A stretch of 64,000 nucleotides of DNA from Paracoccus cavernae (GCA_030410095.1 JAUFRC010000001.1:3304501-3368500); one strand, 5' to 3'; positions 1-7,855 are shown, counted from the stretch's first letter. The notes: generated from the sequence alone by a model not told the origin. Made by a program: numbers and translations.

Positions 1-1108
1 GTCCGACCGCTTCGACCGCTATGCCGAAGTCGCCGACCAGCTTCGCGCCTCGAACCGCCTTTACGAGGTCTTCGAATCGCCGACCGAGCTGGACCTCAAG
101 CGCAAGAAGCAGCTCAATATGGGCAAGCCGCCGGTCTATGACCGCGCCGGTCTGCATTTGTCGGCCGAGGACAAGGAAAAGCTGCGCGCCGAGGGCCGCA
201 ACGGTTACTGGCGCTTCCAGCTCGATCACGAGCGCATCGAATGGCATGACGGCATTCTGGGCGACATCTCGATCGATGCGGCCAGCGTGTCCGATCCGGT
301 GCTGATCCGCGCCGACGGGCAGGTGCTTTACACCTTCGCCTCGGTCGTCGACGACGTCGATATGGGCGTGACCGATATCGTGCGCGGTGCCGACCACGTC
401 ACCAATACCGCGACCCAGATCCAGATCATCCGCGCGATCGGCGGCACGCCTCCCAGTTTTGCCCACCACAGCCTGCTGACCGGTGCGCATGGCGAAGAAC
501 TGTCGAAACGCCTTGGCGCGCTGTCGATCCGCGAAATGCGCGAGAACGGCATCGCCCCCGAGGCCCTGCTGTCGATGATGGCGCGTCTGGGCTCGTCGAA
601 GCCGATGGAACTGCGCATGTCGCTCGAGGAGATCGCGGAGGGCTTCGATCTGGCGCAATTCGGGGCCTCGCCCACGAAATTCGACCCCGAGGAGCTTCTG
701 CCGCTGACCCGCGAAGCCAACCAGGCGCGTCCCTTCACCGAGGTGCAGGACCGCATCGCGGCACTTGGTGTGCCGGCGGATCTGGCCGAGCGCTTCTGGC
801 GCGTCGCCTCGCAAAACATCACCAAGCTCGAGGATCTCGGCGGCTGGTGGACGATCTTCCACGAGGGCGCCGAGCCCGAGATCGACCCCGAGGATGCCGA
901 ATTCATCGCGCAGGCCATGACGCTCCTGCCGCCGCCGCCCTATGACGAGACGAGCTGGTCGAGCTTTACCAGCGCCGTCAAGGAGGCGACGGGCCGCAAG
1001 GGCAAGGGGCTGTTCATGCCTTTGCGCAAGGCGCTGACCGGACAGGCCCACGGGCCGGACATGTCCGATGTCATGCCGCTGCTGCAAGTCATCAAAGCCA
1101 AGGCATAA
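1..1108 (+). CDS. gltX: Glutamate-tRNA ligase, C-terminal part (5' end outside window)
   Basis: Class I aminoacyl-tRNA synthetase that charges tRNA with glutamate. The frame is open from base 2, so the N-terminal HIGH region lies upstream of the window. Visible GluRS features are VYDRAGLHLS, the DIVRGADHVTNTATQIQI block and the KMSKS-equivalent LSKRLGALS, followed by the helical anticodon-binding domain to the stop at 1106-1108. The frame is unbroken. A terminator follows directly. Family assignment is secure; which gltX paralogue this is cannot be decided. Confidence 0.93.
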   Translation, partial: SDRFDRYAEVADQLRASNRLYEVFESPTELDLKRKKQLNMGKPPVYDRAGLHLSAEDKEKLRAEGRNGYWRFQLDHERIEWHDGILGDISIDAASVSDPVLIRADGQVLYTFASVVDDVDMGVTDIVRGADHVTNTATQIQIIRAIGGTPPSFAHHSLLTGAHGEELSKRLGALSIREMRENGIAPEALLSMMARLGSSKPMELRMSLEEIAEGFDLAQFGASPTKFDPEELLPLTREANQARPFTEVQDRIAALGVPADLAERFWRVASQNITKLEDLGGWWTIFHEGAEPEIDPEDAEFIAQAMTLLPPPPYDETSWSSFTSAVKEATGRKGKGLFMPLRKALTGQAHGPDMSDVMPLLQVIKAKA

Positions 1109-1118
1109 GTTGCGGAAG

Positions 1119-1139
1119 GGGTGCGGAAGCACCCTTTTT
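1119..1139 (+). terminator. Rho-independent terminator after gltX
   Basis: Stem GGGTGC/GCACCC with a GGAA loop (1119-1134) followed by five T (1135-1139), starting 11 bp after the gltX stop. Confidence 0.85.
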
Positions 1140-1203
1140 CTTTGATAAAACAAGGATGTGGGCGTTTGTTTTCTGCAATCGCGAAAATTCTTCGATTATC
1201 CGC

Positions 1204-1230
1204 TTGACGCCCCCGCTCCTCGTTTTAAAC
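1204..1230 (+). promoter_or_regulatory. Possible promoter of tRNA-Met
   Basis: TTGACG at 1204-1209 resembles a -35 box. An AT stretch TTTTAAAC at 1223-1230 could serve as -10, but the spacing (about 15 bp) is short. It lies just upstream of the tRNA. Weak call. Confidence 0.4.
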
Positions 1231-1244
1231 CGCGCTCACTCTGT

Positions 1245-1320
1245 GGCGGAGTAGCTCAGTTGGTTAGAGCAGAGGAATCATAATCCTTGTGTCGGGGTTC
1301 AAATCCCTCCTCCGCTACCA
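1245..1320 (+). tRNA. tRNA-Met (anticodon CAT), CCA encoded
   Basis: Cloverleaf: acceptor GGCGGAG pairs with CTCCGCT (G1-U72 wobble), the D arm is GCTC/GAGC, and the anticodon loop ATCATAA gives CAT. Discriminator A and an encoded CCA end at 1320. One T-stem pair is a C-C mismatch. A fifth G in the G run at 1294-1297 would cure it, which fits the undercalled homopolymers seen elsewhere here. CAT could also be a lysidine-modified Ile2 tRNA, but the body resembles the alphaproteobacterial elongator Met tRNA. The 3' end is the prophage attachment site. Confidence 0.9.
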
Positions 1321-1321
1321 T
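1305..1321. other. attL core of the prophage
   Basis: CCCTCCTCCGCTACCAT, the last 16 bases of tRNA-Met plus one T, recurs exactly at 38978-38994. The flanks diverge at once on both sides. The integrase stop codon (1315-1317, minus strand) lies inside this core. Confidence 0.88.
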
Positions 1322-2904
1322 CGTCCCCCCGATGTCTTTCTGGACATCCGTGGGGCGTCGATCAGGGCCCTTAGTCGGCCGGTTACAACGACTTCCATTT
1401 GTCCTGTCTCTCTTTCGGTCACCGTTACGGATTCGATAAGCTTTCGCAGAGTTTCTGCAAAGTTTGCTGATCCGCCGCTATGGTCTGCGCCCATGATTGG
1501 CGCGAGTGCCATGAGGTCCTTGCGATAGCCGTCCACGGCCATGGGATGCAGTGACACGGCATTGAGCGGCGAAGGCTCAAGCGACAGCTCAAGCTTTGCG
1601 TCAGCTAGTTCGGCGCATCGCGCTTCGTATTCTTTCGCAATCCTGTCGGTATCGCCGATCCCGCGGGTCACAAATTGGACAAGGCGAGAAATTTCGGAAT
1701 CAAGCTGCTGGACACGGCGCTCGAGCTTGCTTCTGCGCTGGCCATTTGCCGCTGCGAACTCCGCACGCGCGCGATTGTATTCGGTGACGTAAAGCTTCAG
1801 CAGGTCGGGCTTGTCCAGCTCCTTGCGCAGCAGGCCGATGACGGCTTCCTCTACAAGATCCAGATACCATGTGCGCGGGGCAGGGCAGCTCCGGCTTAGG
1901 GAATGGCGGGTGCACTCAATACGGGTGCGCCCGCTTTTGTCTTTTCCCTTTGCCGACATGCCGCCGCCGCACGAACCACACCGCAGAAGGCCCGACAGCG
2001 GCCTGACTGGGCGGCGCATCTTCGCGCGATCAGACTGGGTCGCGCCTTGCCGTGGTTCAACCATGACCTGAACCCGCTCCCATAGATCCTGATCGATGAT
2101 GCGCAGGTCGGGGGCTTCCTTGGTTTGCCAGTCGCTCGGCGGATTCGGTCGCGAAACCCTTCTGCCGGTTTCGGGGTCTTTGACCATCTTGGACTTGTTC
2201 CAGACGATTTTGCCTGCATAGAGGTCATTGCGCAGGATGCCCGACCTGCGCTCGGCCCAGCCGTAGATCGTGCTCGATTGCCATGCTTTGGCTGATCTGG
2301 GCATTGGACAGCCGTCCCGCGTCAGGTTGATGGCGATGTCGATCGGCGATCGGCCCTCGGAAAACTCTCGGAAGATCCTGCGAATGATCTCGGCCTCGTC
2401 GTCCTGAATGATCAGGCGCCCCTTTCACTTGGTGGGGCGGTAACCGAACGCGCGGCCACCGGCCGAAAGGCCTTGGCTCACGCGACCGCTTAAGCCGCGG
2501 CGGATCTTGCGTGCGTTGTCTTCCCGAAAAAGCTGGCCGACCAATCCGCGCAGGCCGACCGTGACGGTCGAAGCAACGCCTTCATGCACGGCCATGATCT
2601 CGACGCCAGCAAATGACAGGCGCTTGTGGATGCCCGCAAGGTCCTCCATGTCGCGCGAAAGGCGGTCGAGCTCCTCGACAATCACCACGTCGAACGCGCC
2701 GGTCTTCGCATCGGCCAAGAGCTGAAGCAGGCTGTCACGGCCAAGGATAGATGCCCCTGATTGTGCAGCATCAGAGTAGAGCCGATCGAGCGCCAAGTCA
2801 TTGATGGAGGCGTATTTGCGGATAAGCGCCTCTTGGTCCTCGATCGACCTTTCGTTCTGAAGGTCGGTCGAATAGCGGCTATAGCCGACGGCTTTGCGGA
2901 TCAC
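1315..2904 (-). pseudogene. int: Large serine integrase, interrupted by an in-frame TGA
   Basis: Site-specific recombinase for phage integration. From the GTG at 2904 (GAAGGA ribosome site 9 nt upstream) the resolvase domain starts with the catalytic-serine motif YSRYSTDLQNE, then EELDRLSRD and GLVGQLFREDNARKIRRGL. After GYRPTK there is a TGA at 2427-2425 (codon 160). The same frame then continues with the recombinase domain, a zinc ribbon (CGSCGGGMSAKGKD, CTRHSLSRSC) and a coiled-coil C-terminus to 1315, 529 codons in all. The TGA may be real, or two compensating run-length errors (AAGGTGAAAGGGCGC would read KVKGR). The last codon and stop lie in attL. Confidence 0.82.
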
Positions 2905-2908
2905 TGGG

Positions 2909-3049
2909 TTAGTTCCTTCGCGTCTCGAGTGCAGAGACATGGTCCTCCCATGCGCGGCGGCGGGCAAGCTTGATGATCAGCTCGCGAAAGCTCTGATCGA
3001 TAATCTCGCGATCTTCAGGGCTAACGGTGGCTGCCTTTTGCATTCCCAT
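2909..3049 (-). CDS. Small hypothetical early protein (46 aa)
   Basis: Short charged protein beginning MGMQKAATVSPEDRE and ending ALETRRN, with no recognised domain. The ATG at 3049 overlaps the stop of the upstream gene (tgATG) and has a strong GAGGAGG about 8 nt ahead. The stop lies 4 bp before the integrase GTG, so the two are probably co-transcribed. The open frame extends further upstream, but the ribosome site decides the start. Confidence 0.6.
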   Translation of the reverse strand: MGMQKAATVSPEDREIIDQSFRELIIKLARRRAWEDHVSALETRRN

Positions 3050-3321
3050 CACCCAACCCTCCTCTTGTCCTCGTCCACCGGATCCTCCGGAAAGCAGACC
3101 GAGCAAGGTACGATCCCCAGGCAGGCCCAGTCTTCCGTTTCATGCCCGCGACACAGCGCGCATGCCGGATCCGGCCCCAAGAAGCGGCTGATCTGCCGGA
3201 TCACCTCTTCGTGGGTGTGGGCGATGCCGCCCGATCCGCTCTCCTCATGTGCCCAGGTGCGCGCGCCGCTCGGATGGTCGCTTTCCACGATGGTGATGCC
3301 GCGATGGGTGCTGATGGTCAT
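3049..3321 (-). CDS. Hypothetical early protein with Cys pairs (90 aa)
   Basis: Begins MTISTHRGITIVESDHPSG. Two cysteine pairs (CALC, then CLGIVPCSVC) suggest metal binding in the second half. The start overlaps the upstream gene by ATGA and the stop overlaps the next start, so it belongs to the leftward early operon. Function unknown. Confidence 0.6.
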   Translation of the reverse strand: MTISTHRGITIVESDHPSGARTWAHEESGSGGIAHTHEEVIRQISRFLGPDPACALCRGHETEDWACLGIVPCSVCFPEDPVDEDKRRVG

Positions 3322-3704
3322 GCCTTGGCCTCTGCAGCCATGAATTCAGCGTGGATCTGGCGGATAAAGCCGATCACCTGATCGGTCCGGTTCGGGTGCT
3401 CGGTCGGCGGTGTGCGCACCAAGGAGAATCGCGGCTCGGTTTCGTGGCGCGGGGCAGGGTGCAGGTCCTCCCAGCTTGCTCTAGGCAGGCCGATCGCTTG
3501 CTTGGCGGGCGCGAGCTCGCGGCCGACCGCGCCGGCACCGCGAACGGTAGTGGGGCTGATGTTCAGCGCGGTCGCGATCTGGCGCGTGGAATAGCCAGCG
3601 GAAGCTTGCGCTGCGATCCACTTCGCGCGCTCCAGCTTGAGGTCGTCAGGTGCATCGTTTGGCATCGGCCCAAAGATGTGCGCAGGCGGGGCAAGCTTTT
3701 TCAT
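3318..3704 (-). CDS. Small helix-turn-helix protein (128 aa)
   Basis: Starts MKKLAPPAHIFGPMPNDAPD from the ATG at 3704, with AAAGGAC upstream. Residues about 35-55 (YSTRQIATALNISPTTVRG) look like a helix-turn-helix of the resolvase/terminase-small type, so DNA binding is likely. The rest is basic and proline-rich. It sits in the leftward early operon ahead of the integrase and could regulate or assist excision; that role is inference only. Confidence 0.6.
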   Translation of the reverse strand: MKKLAPPAHIFGPMPNDAPDDLKLERAKWIAAQASAGYSTRQIATALNISPTTVRGAGAVGRELAPAKQAIGLPRASWEDLHPAPRHETEPRFSLVRTPPTEHPNRTDQVIGFIRQIHAEFMAAEAKA

Positions 3705-3726
3705 GAGGTGTCCTTTCTTGGCGCTC

Positions 3727-3751
3727 GGGATGCCGGCCCGCGCGGGGCCGG
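3727..3751. repeat. 25-bp intergenic hairpin repeat, copy 1
   Basis: Identical to 5017-5041. Contains CCGGCCC/GGGCCGG arms (3733-3751) around a GCGCG loop. It lies in the gap between the YfdQ-like gene and the HTH gene of the leftward operon. Confidence 0.85.
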
Positions 3752-3773
3752 ACACCAGAGGGTCGTTTGGGAA

Positions 3774-4628
3774 TCAGGCGAAGCGCCCCATGTAGAACGG
3801 AAGGCCGGTTTCCTCGGCTGCCGTGGCGGCGATCTGAAGGAAGTGTGCGCGGCGCTGGTATTCGACGCGGTGCCACTGGAAGCCGAGGCCGACCGCGCCG
3901 CCGCCCATGGCGCGCCAGCGGAACAAGCAGCTCAGCTCTTCCGGCTGTTCGCCGTTGTAGATCGGGATGGAGAGCGTGAACTTCTCGGGGATCACGACGC
4001 CGTTCTGGACCTTAGTATCGGTCTCGAAGACCAGCTTGCGGTCACCGTTGTCCAGGCGCAGGGCGGATTTGTAGGTTTGTCCGACCGTGGCCTCAAAGTC
4101 GCGGCTGATCTCGATCATGGTTGCCGCTTCGGGATGGCCGATGTCGACGCTGTTCTCTTCGAGGAAGCGGGCGAACTCGTCTTGCGGGTGGATCTTGCCT
4201 TCCATCGCATCCCACCGGGCGAACTCTTCCGAGGGGCGCAGTTTCAACGTGGCGGCGTGGGTGTTGTGGCCAGAGGCGGGAAAGGCCGCGCCGAGGTTGT
4301 GCTCGTGCCAGTCGAGGCGGGCCGAGACAGTGAGCGCGTCGAAATCCGCGATGATGACCGAACGGTCGGATTTGAAGCGGTTGGCATAGGCGGAGAGCGA
4401 CGCGCGATCATCGACCGTCACCGCTTGCTGGACGCGCGAGGGGAGCCGGTTCGGGTCGGAAATGTCGCGCAGCGTGAAGCTGTTCGGCAGAGCAGCGTAC
4501 TCTCGGCCGTCCTGGCCGACGATCGTAGGCGATGCGACGCGCGCGGCCTCGAGAACGGTTTCGAACGTGCTGCGCGGATCCGCGGCAAGGGCGGCGACTT
4601 GGCCGAATTGTTCGGTGCTTTGAGGCAT
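3774..4628 (-). CDS. YfdQ-like protein (DUF2303)
   Basis: 284 aa, the usual size of the DUF2303/YfdQ family found in temperate phages and prophage remnants. Recognisable are the ALPNSFTLRDISDPNRLP block near the N-terminus, the VIIADFDA segment, the EFARWDAMEGKIHPQDEFARFLEENSVDI core and the C-terminal FYMGRF. The biochemical role is unknown. Its place among leftward early genes fits the family. The reading frame is intact. Confidence 0.8.
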   Translation of the reverse strand: MPQSTEQFGQVAALAADPRSTFETVLEAARVASPTIVGQDGREYAALPNSFTLRDISDPNRLPSRVQQAVTVDDRASLSAYANRFKSDRSVIIADFDALTVSARLDWHEHNLGAAFPASGHNTHAATLKLRPSEEFARWDAMEGKIHPQDEFARFLEENSVDIGHPEAATMIEISRDFEATVGQTYKSALRLDNGDRKLVFETDTKVQNGVVIPEKFTLSIPIYNGEQPEELSCLFRWRAMGGGAVGLGFQWHRVEYQRRAHFLQIAATAAEETGLPFYMGRFA

Positions 4629-4655
4629 GGTTGGTCCTTTCGGGTTGAGGAAGGG

Positions 4656-4982
4656 TTAGGCGTCGATCGCGCGGCGGCGCTCGAGCTCGTCTTCGAAGTC
4701 CATTTGGTTGGGATCGCGACGGGTGAGGCGGCCGTCATCGGTGGCGAAGTAAATGCCGGTGCCCATGCTGCGGGTCGGCTTCTTGATCGAGATGTCGGGT
4801 ACGACCTCGAGCTGGCCGGCTTTGTTGACCTTGATGCCGACCTTCATGGTCAGGCTGCCGCCATTACCGGTTTCGCGGATTGCCTCGATCAGCTCGGAGA
4901 GCTTGTGGTCTCCGGTCTCCAGAAGTTCGCCACGGCGAAAGCTCTGAATGAATTCGAGGAAGTTGAGTTCGTTGCGCGCCAT
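4656..4982 (-). CDS. Hypothetical early phage protein (108 aa)
   Basis: Begins MARNELNFLEFIQSFRRGELL. It is mainly charged, with an alternating hydrophobic middle (SLTMKVGIKVNKAGQLEVVPDI) that suggests a beta-strand hairpin, then an acidic tail. No motif known to me. It is immediately upstream of the YfdQ-like gene in the same operon; the pairing suggests joint function but proves nothing. Confidence 0.55.
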   Translation of the reverse strand: MARNELNFLEFIQSFRRGELLETGDHKLSELIEAIRETGNGGSLTMKVGIKVNKAGQLEVVPDISIKKPTRSMGTGIYFATDDGRLTRRDPNQMDFEDELERRRAIDA

Positions 4983-5016
4983 GGCGGTTGCCTCTGTTCA
5001 GGTTGTGAAAGGTGGA

Positions 5017-5041
5017 GGGATGCCGGCCCGCGCGGGGCCGG
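5017..5041. repeat. 25-bp intergenic hairpin repeat, copy 2
   Basis: Exact copy of 3727-3751, in the gap between the lipoprotein gene and the 108-aa gene. Same orientation as copy 1 relative to leftward transcription. Confidence 0.85.
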
Positions 5042-5052
5042 TCACCGGAGCG

Positions 5053-5481
5053 TCACTGCATCAGTTGGTTGCTATTGGTCGTGAGGTCGCCAAGATCACC
5101 GCGAAAATCGATGTCCGGGATGATTGCTTGCGGCTTGAAGGTGACGCGGTAGTGGTAGGCGCTGACCTTGGCAGCATCGAGCTGCTCGACGAATGCGCTG
5201 GTATTGTCGGACAGGACCAGACTGTGGCGCTTGTATTCGCTCGGTCCCGTTTTGCAGATCACGTTGAAAGCGTTTCCGGCTGCATTCAGGTCCATCGAGC
5301 AGAACCCCTCTACCGTCAGGATGTATTTGTCGGTGATGCCGTTGAAGAACACGACGCGGCGACTGATCTCAAAGTTGTCGGCGGCCTTGCTCACGTTGCG
5401 AGCCGCGATAGTGGCGTCGTCTTCACAGGAGCCAGCCATGAGGGGCAGGCAGAGGGCGGGTATCAAAAGCAGGCGCTTCAT
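5053..5481 (-). CDS. Beta-sandwich lipoprotein
   Basis: 142 aa. The signal peptide MKRLLLIPALCLPLMAGSC ends in a lipobox (LMAGSC), so the mature protein starts at Cys19 and should be membrane anchored. The following ARNVSKAADNFEISRRVVFFNGITDKYILTVEG region matches a lipoprotein family often found in phage early regions and annotated as beta-sandwich lipoproteins. A role in superinfection exclusion is possible but not shown. The frame is intact. Confidence 0.72.
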   Translation of the reverse strand: MKRLLLIPALCLPLMAGSCEDDATIAARNVSKAADNFEISRRVVFFNGITDKYILTVEGFCSMDLNAAGNAFNVICKTGPSEYKRHSLVLSDNTSAFVEQLDAAKVSAYHYRVTFKPQAIIPDIDFRGDLGDLTTNSNQLMQ

Positions 5482-5534
5482 GGTTCTGTCCTAGCGAATG
5501 TCCGGTGCCGCCGGACGCGGATCTGGGTGAGGGT

Positions 5535-5629
5535 GCCCCCGAGGCCACCCATCCTCGGGGCTGCCCGCTGCACTGATGGAGGAGCGCGCAGCGGGTCTTT
5601 GCGCCGCCGGAGGCTGCCACTCCGGCGGC
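5535..5629. repeat. Three consecutive strong hairpins
   Basis: The gap between two leftward genes is noncoding and strongly folded. Arms are GCCCCCGAGG/CCTCGGGGC (5535-5561, one unpaired base), CCCGCTGC/GCAGCGGG (5564-5595) and GCCGCCGGAG/CTCCGGCGGC (5603-5629, 10 bp perfect). None has a T run on the minus strand, so simple termination is not evident. Confidence 0.7.
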
Positions 5630-5639
5630 TCTGCCGCGC

Positions 5640-5861
5640 TCAGTTTGACGCGGGAGCGCGGCAGATACGTTGCGGGTGGTCAAGCATGGCCTGAACCTCG
5701 GCGGTCAGAGGCTCTGGGCGATCCGCTGCGAACAGCGTGACGGGCTTGGACCAGTCCTGCGGATTGCGATTGTCAAAAAACCGCGCGAACTCCGCTTCGC
5801 TCAACATCAGCGCGCGGTTCGACCCGTGCGGAATAACGAGGTGGAAGCGGACCGACTTCAC
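5640..5861 (-). CDS. Hypothetical early protein (73 aa)
   Basis: The GTG at 5861 overlaps the upstream stop as GTGA, typical translational coupling. The protein reads VKSVRFHLVIPHGSNRALML, then a charged helix and NPQDWSKPVTLFAADRPEPL. No recognised domain. Confidence 0.55.
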   Translation of the reverse strand: MKSVRFHLVIPHGSNRALMLSEAEFARFFDNRNPQDWSKPVTLFAADRPEPLTAEVQAMLDHPQRICRAPASN

Positions 5862-6280
5862 CGCGCGCCCCCGACCAGCTGTTCGATAGAGCGTGACTGG
5901 CTTTCCAGCGTGGTCGGTGCGGCAAAACTGAGAATGTTGTCGGCAAGGCCTGCTGTCTGCATAGCGCCTATCGTCAGGGCGATGATCGCACCGATGATCA
6001 TGCAGGCCGCAATTGTCCCGACGATCAAGGAAATCCTCACTATGAGGCGCAGGCAGCGAGCACGACCTTCCCGCGCCTCTAGATCGGCCCACGGGCTGTT
6101 GAGCTCTGCATAGTCTGCGGCCATCGCGCGGTCGCTTGTGCGGAACAGATCGCTGCCGGACTGCGGGCTGCGCAGAGTCTCGGCGCGGGAAAGGTCGCGG
6201 ATGTCAGCACGCGCATAAAAGCGCGGTGCGGGACGCCGATCGTCCGCGTCTTTGACGGAAAGGACTGTGGGAATGTGCAT
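5858..6280 (-). CDS. Hypothetical membrane protein, first gene of the leftward operon
   Basis: 140 aa from the ATG at 6280 (MHIPTVLSVKDAD), chosen because GGAG lies about 8 nt upstream. The soluble N-terminal half is followed by one long hydrophobic stretch (about residues 78-107, VRISLIVGTIAACMIIGAII). The promoter with the shared 25-bp element lies about 35 bp upstream, so this is the first gene read from the PL-like promoter. Function unknown. Confidence 0.6.
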   Translation of the reverse strand: MHIPTVLSVKDADDRRPAPRFYARADIRDLSRAETLRSPQSGSDLFRTSDRAMAADYAELNSPWADLEAREGRARCLRLIVRISLIVGTIAACMIIGAIIALTIGAMQTAGLADNILSFAAPTTLESQSRSIEQLVGGAR

Positions 6281-6314
6281 GGGCGGGCTCCATCCGGAAA
6301 GGTCGGGATGGAGC

Positions 6315-6344
6315 ATTTATGCGCTTCACGTATATACGGGTCAA
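6315..6344 (-). promoter_or_regulatory. PL-like leftward early promoter
   Basis: On the minus strand TTGACC (6344-6339), a 17-bp spacer and CATAAA (6321-6316) form a good sigma70-type promoter. It overlaps the 25-bp element shared with the rightward promoter, so repression by the same repressor is expected. Confidence 0.7.
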
Positions 6345-6354
6345 GCATAAATAT
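6330..6354. repeat. Shared operator/promoter element, left copy
   Basis: 25 bp identical, in inverted orientation, to 7031-7055. It includes the -35 TTGACC and the 10-bp palindrome CGTATATACG at 6329-6338. Probable left operator of the immunity switch. Confidence 0.75.
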
Positions 6355-6645
6355 GCGGATGGGGTATTCTTGGCGCTAGGTGGAGCCAGTTCGGAGTAGA
6401 AGTAATCAGAGGGCGGCACCGATTCTCGCCCTCAAATCGGGTCTAAGCGATCAAGGGAATTTTGTGGAAAGGGTCGGTTGTGGAGGTCTTGCCCCTGTGT
6501 GCGCAGCGCGACCTTGGGTTGACTGCCGCCTCCCGCCCGTATCGGGCGGGTTGCATGTTCATGCAATGTTTCCATTATGGGCGGGCGCGTAGTGTGGTGG
6601 AGAAGGTAATGTCGAGTGAAGCAGACCGTGAGTTTAGTGAAATTC

Positions 6646-7000
6646 TTACTTCTCTTTCGCGTGACGATCTGGATCGCTTGCTTGATTTGCTGCTTGAGCT
6701 TCAGCTTGTACAAGGCGCGCCATCTCAACCCAGCCCGCCTGACGATTCTCTGGAAGGCTGCGAAAGGCGTCTAGTACAGCCTGCTCGATATGCGACCTTG
6801 CGTCAGAGAAAAGAGCTGCGAGCGGCACGTTAAGGGCGTCTGCAATCGTACGGAAAAGCGACAGAGGGGGCCTTCGTCACCCCTTCTATCCGTGAAATAT
6901 GCGGCTGGCTGATGCCAACCATCTCAGCCAGATCGCCTTGGCGGAGGCCCCTGGCCTTTCTGATGCGCGCGATATTGTTCATCCGCATATCATTCAACAT
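6646..7000 (-). CDS. XRE-family repressor (CI-like), frame broken
   Basis: From the ATG at 7000 the minus strand encodes MLNDMRMNNIARIRKARGL, then a helix-turn-helix (RQGDLAEMVGISQPHISRIEG). Between about 6866 and 6885 the frame must shift (one extra or two missing bases) to continue as PPLSLFRTIADALNVPLAAL and on to the stop at 6646. Together they give a ~118-aa XRE repressor without an obvious cleavage domain. It lies between the two outward promoters with shared operators, the position of lambda cI. A start at an internal Met (MNNIARI) is also possible. Confidence 0.72.
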
Positions 7001-7030
7001 GTCCGCCGCGCAGTCGAATACGGGTGGTGA

Positions 7031-7055
7031 ATATTTATGCTTGACCCGTATATAC
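7031..7055. repeat. Shared operator/promoter element, right copy
   Basis: Inverted 25-bp copy of 6330-6354. Nearby, ATACGGGT (7018-7025) and ACCCGTAT (7044-7051) form an 8-bp inverted repeat, a plausible repressor site between the repressor gene and the Cro-like gene. Confidence 0.75.
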
Positions 7056-7069
7056 CTGACACGTATTTA
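7041..7069 (+). promoter_or_regulatory. PR-like rightward early promoter
   Basis: TTGACC (7041-7046), 17-bp spacer, TATTTA (7064-7069). The first ATG (7076) lies only 6 nt after the -10 box, so the transcript would be leaderless or nearly so. Confidence 0.72.
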
Positions 7070-7075
7070 TGGGAC

Positions 7076-7648
7076 ATGTTGACCCTCCGCGATTACATTC
7101 AAACTAACCATGTACGCCAGAAAGATTTGGCTGCTCGACTGGGTGTGACACAGGCAACTGTGTCGCGACTGGTGACGGGCGCAGCAAAGCCAAGTGTCGA
7201 GCTCGCGGCTGCAATTAAACGCGAAACTGATGGAGCTGTCGGCTTCGAGGTTTGGGTCACCTCACTATCTTCCCCGCCGCACCTGCGGCCCCAACCCAAG
7301 AGCATCCCCATGAAACAATCTCTTCTTAAAAGCGAGTTTGTGCATCTTCGCATCCCTCGGGCTCAAACGTCTCGCCTCAATCCCTTTGACGGCAGGGGGC
7401 GGTCGGTTACTGATCGGCGCCGCAATCATGGTGCTGTTGGCCGACTCGAGCCCGAAGATTTCCGCCGTCGCTGGTCCATGTTGCTGATCTCGAACTTCGG
7501 GTCGCGTGAGCTTTGCGCAGTTCACTTCGGCGTCACGTTCCAGACGTCATGCAACTGGTTCGATGGTCTGTGCACCCCGACAGGCGATGTGGTCGATTTC
7601 GCGGCGCAGTCCTTGCCGAATTATGCCGCAGTGATGTGGGGCAAATGA
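7076..7648 (+). CDS. Cro-like DNA-binding protein with C-terminal extension
   Basis: The N-terminal ~65 residues (MLTLRDYIQTNHVRQKDLAA, then RLGVTQATVSRLVTGAAKPS) are a Cro-type helix-turn-helix. The C-terminal ~60 residues (EDFRRRWSMLLISNFGSREL to the end) look like a second small phage DNA-binding protein. The low-complexity linker suggests two genes joined by a lost stop or an indel, but as sequenced it is one 191-codon frame. Start chosen for the promoter just upstream; the open frame extends 13 codons further 5'. First gene of the rightward early operon. Confidence 0.68.
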   Translation: MLTLRDYIQTNHVRQKDLAARLGVTQATVSRLVTGAAKPSVELAAAIKRETDGAVGFEVWVTSLSSPPHLRPQPKSIPMKQSLLKSEFVHLRIPRAQTSRLNPFDGRGRSVTDRRRNHGAVGRLEPEDFRRRWSMLLISNFGSRELCAVHFGVTFQTSCNWFDGLCTPTGDVVDFAAQSLPNYAAVMWGK

Positions 7649-7855
7649 ATGTCCGGTTTTCAGGGTCCACCGGGCGGGGAGAATGCGGGGCGGCAACGCC
7701 TGGCTGAAACCTTGCCGGGGACGCGCCGCCCTGGTGGCGATCAAATCATCGCGGTCCCCGGAACCTGCGGCTTGCCCATCCGAGAGGCGGCTGAAAGCCG
7801 TCGGGGCAACCATTCACCCGCCGCATCCTCCTCCTGCTAGGCGGCGCGGTGACTC

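Noticed and set aside
3351..5084. 577-codon open frame on the plus strand
   Set aside because: Shadow of intact minus-strand genes with ribosome sites and family matches (YfdQ-like and neighbours); its composition is frame-shifted antisense.
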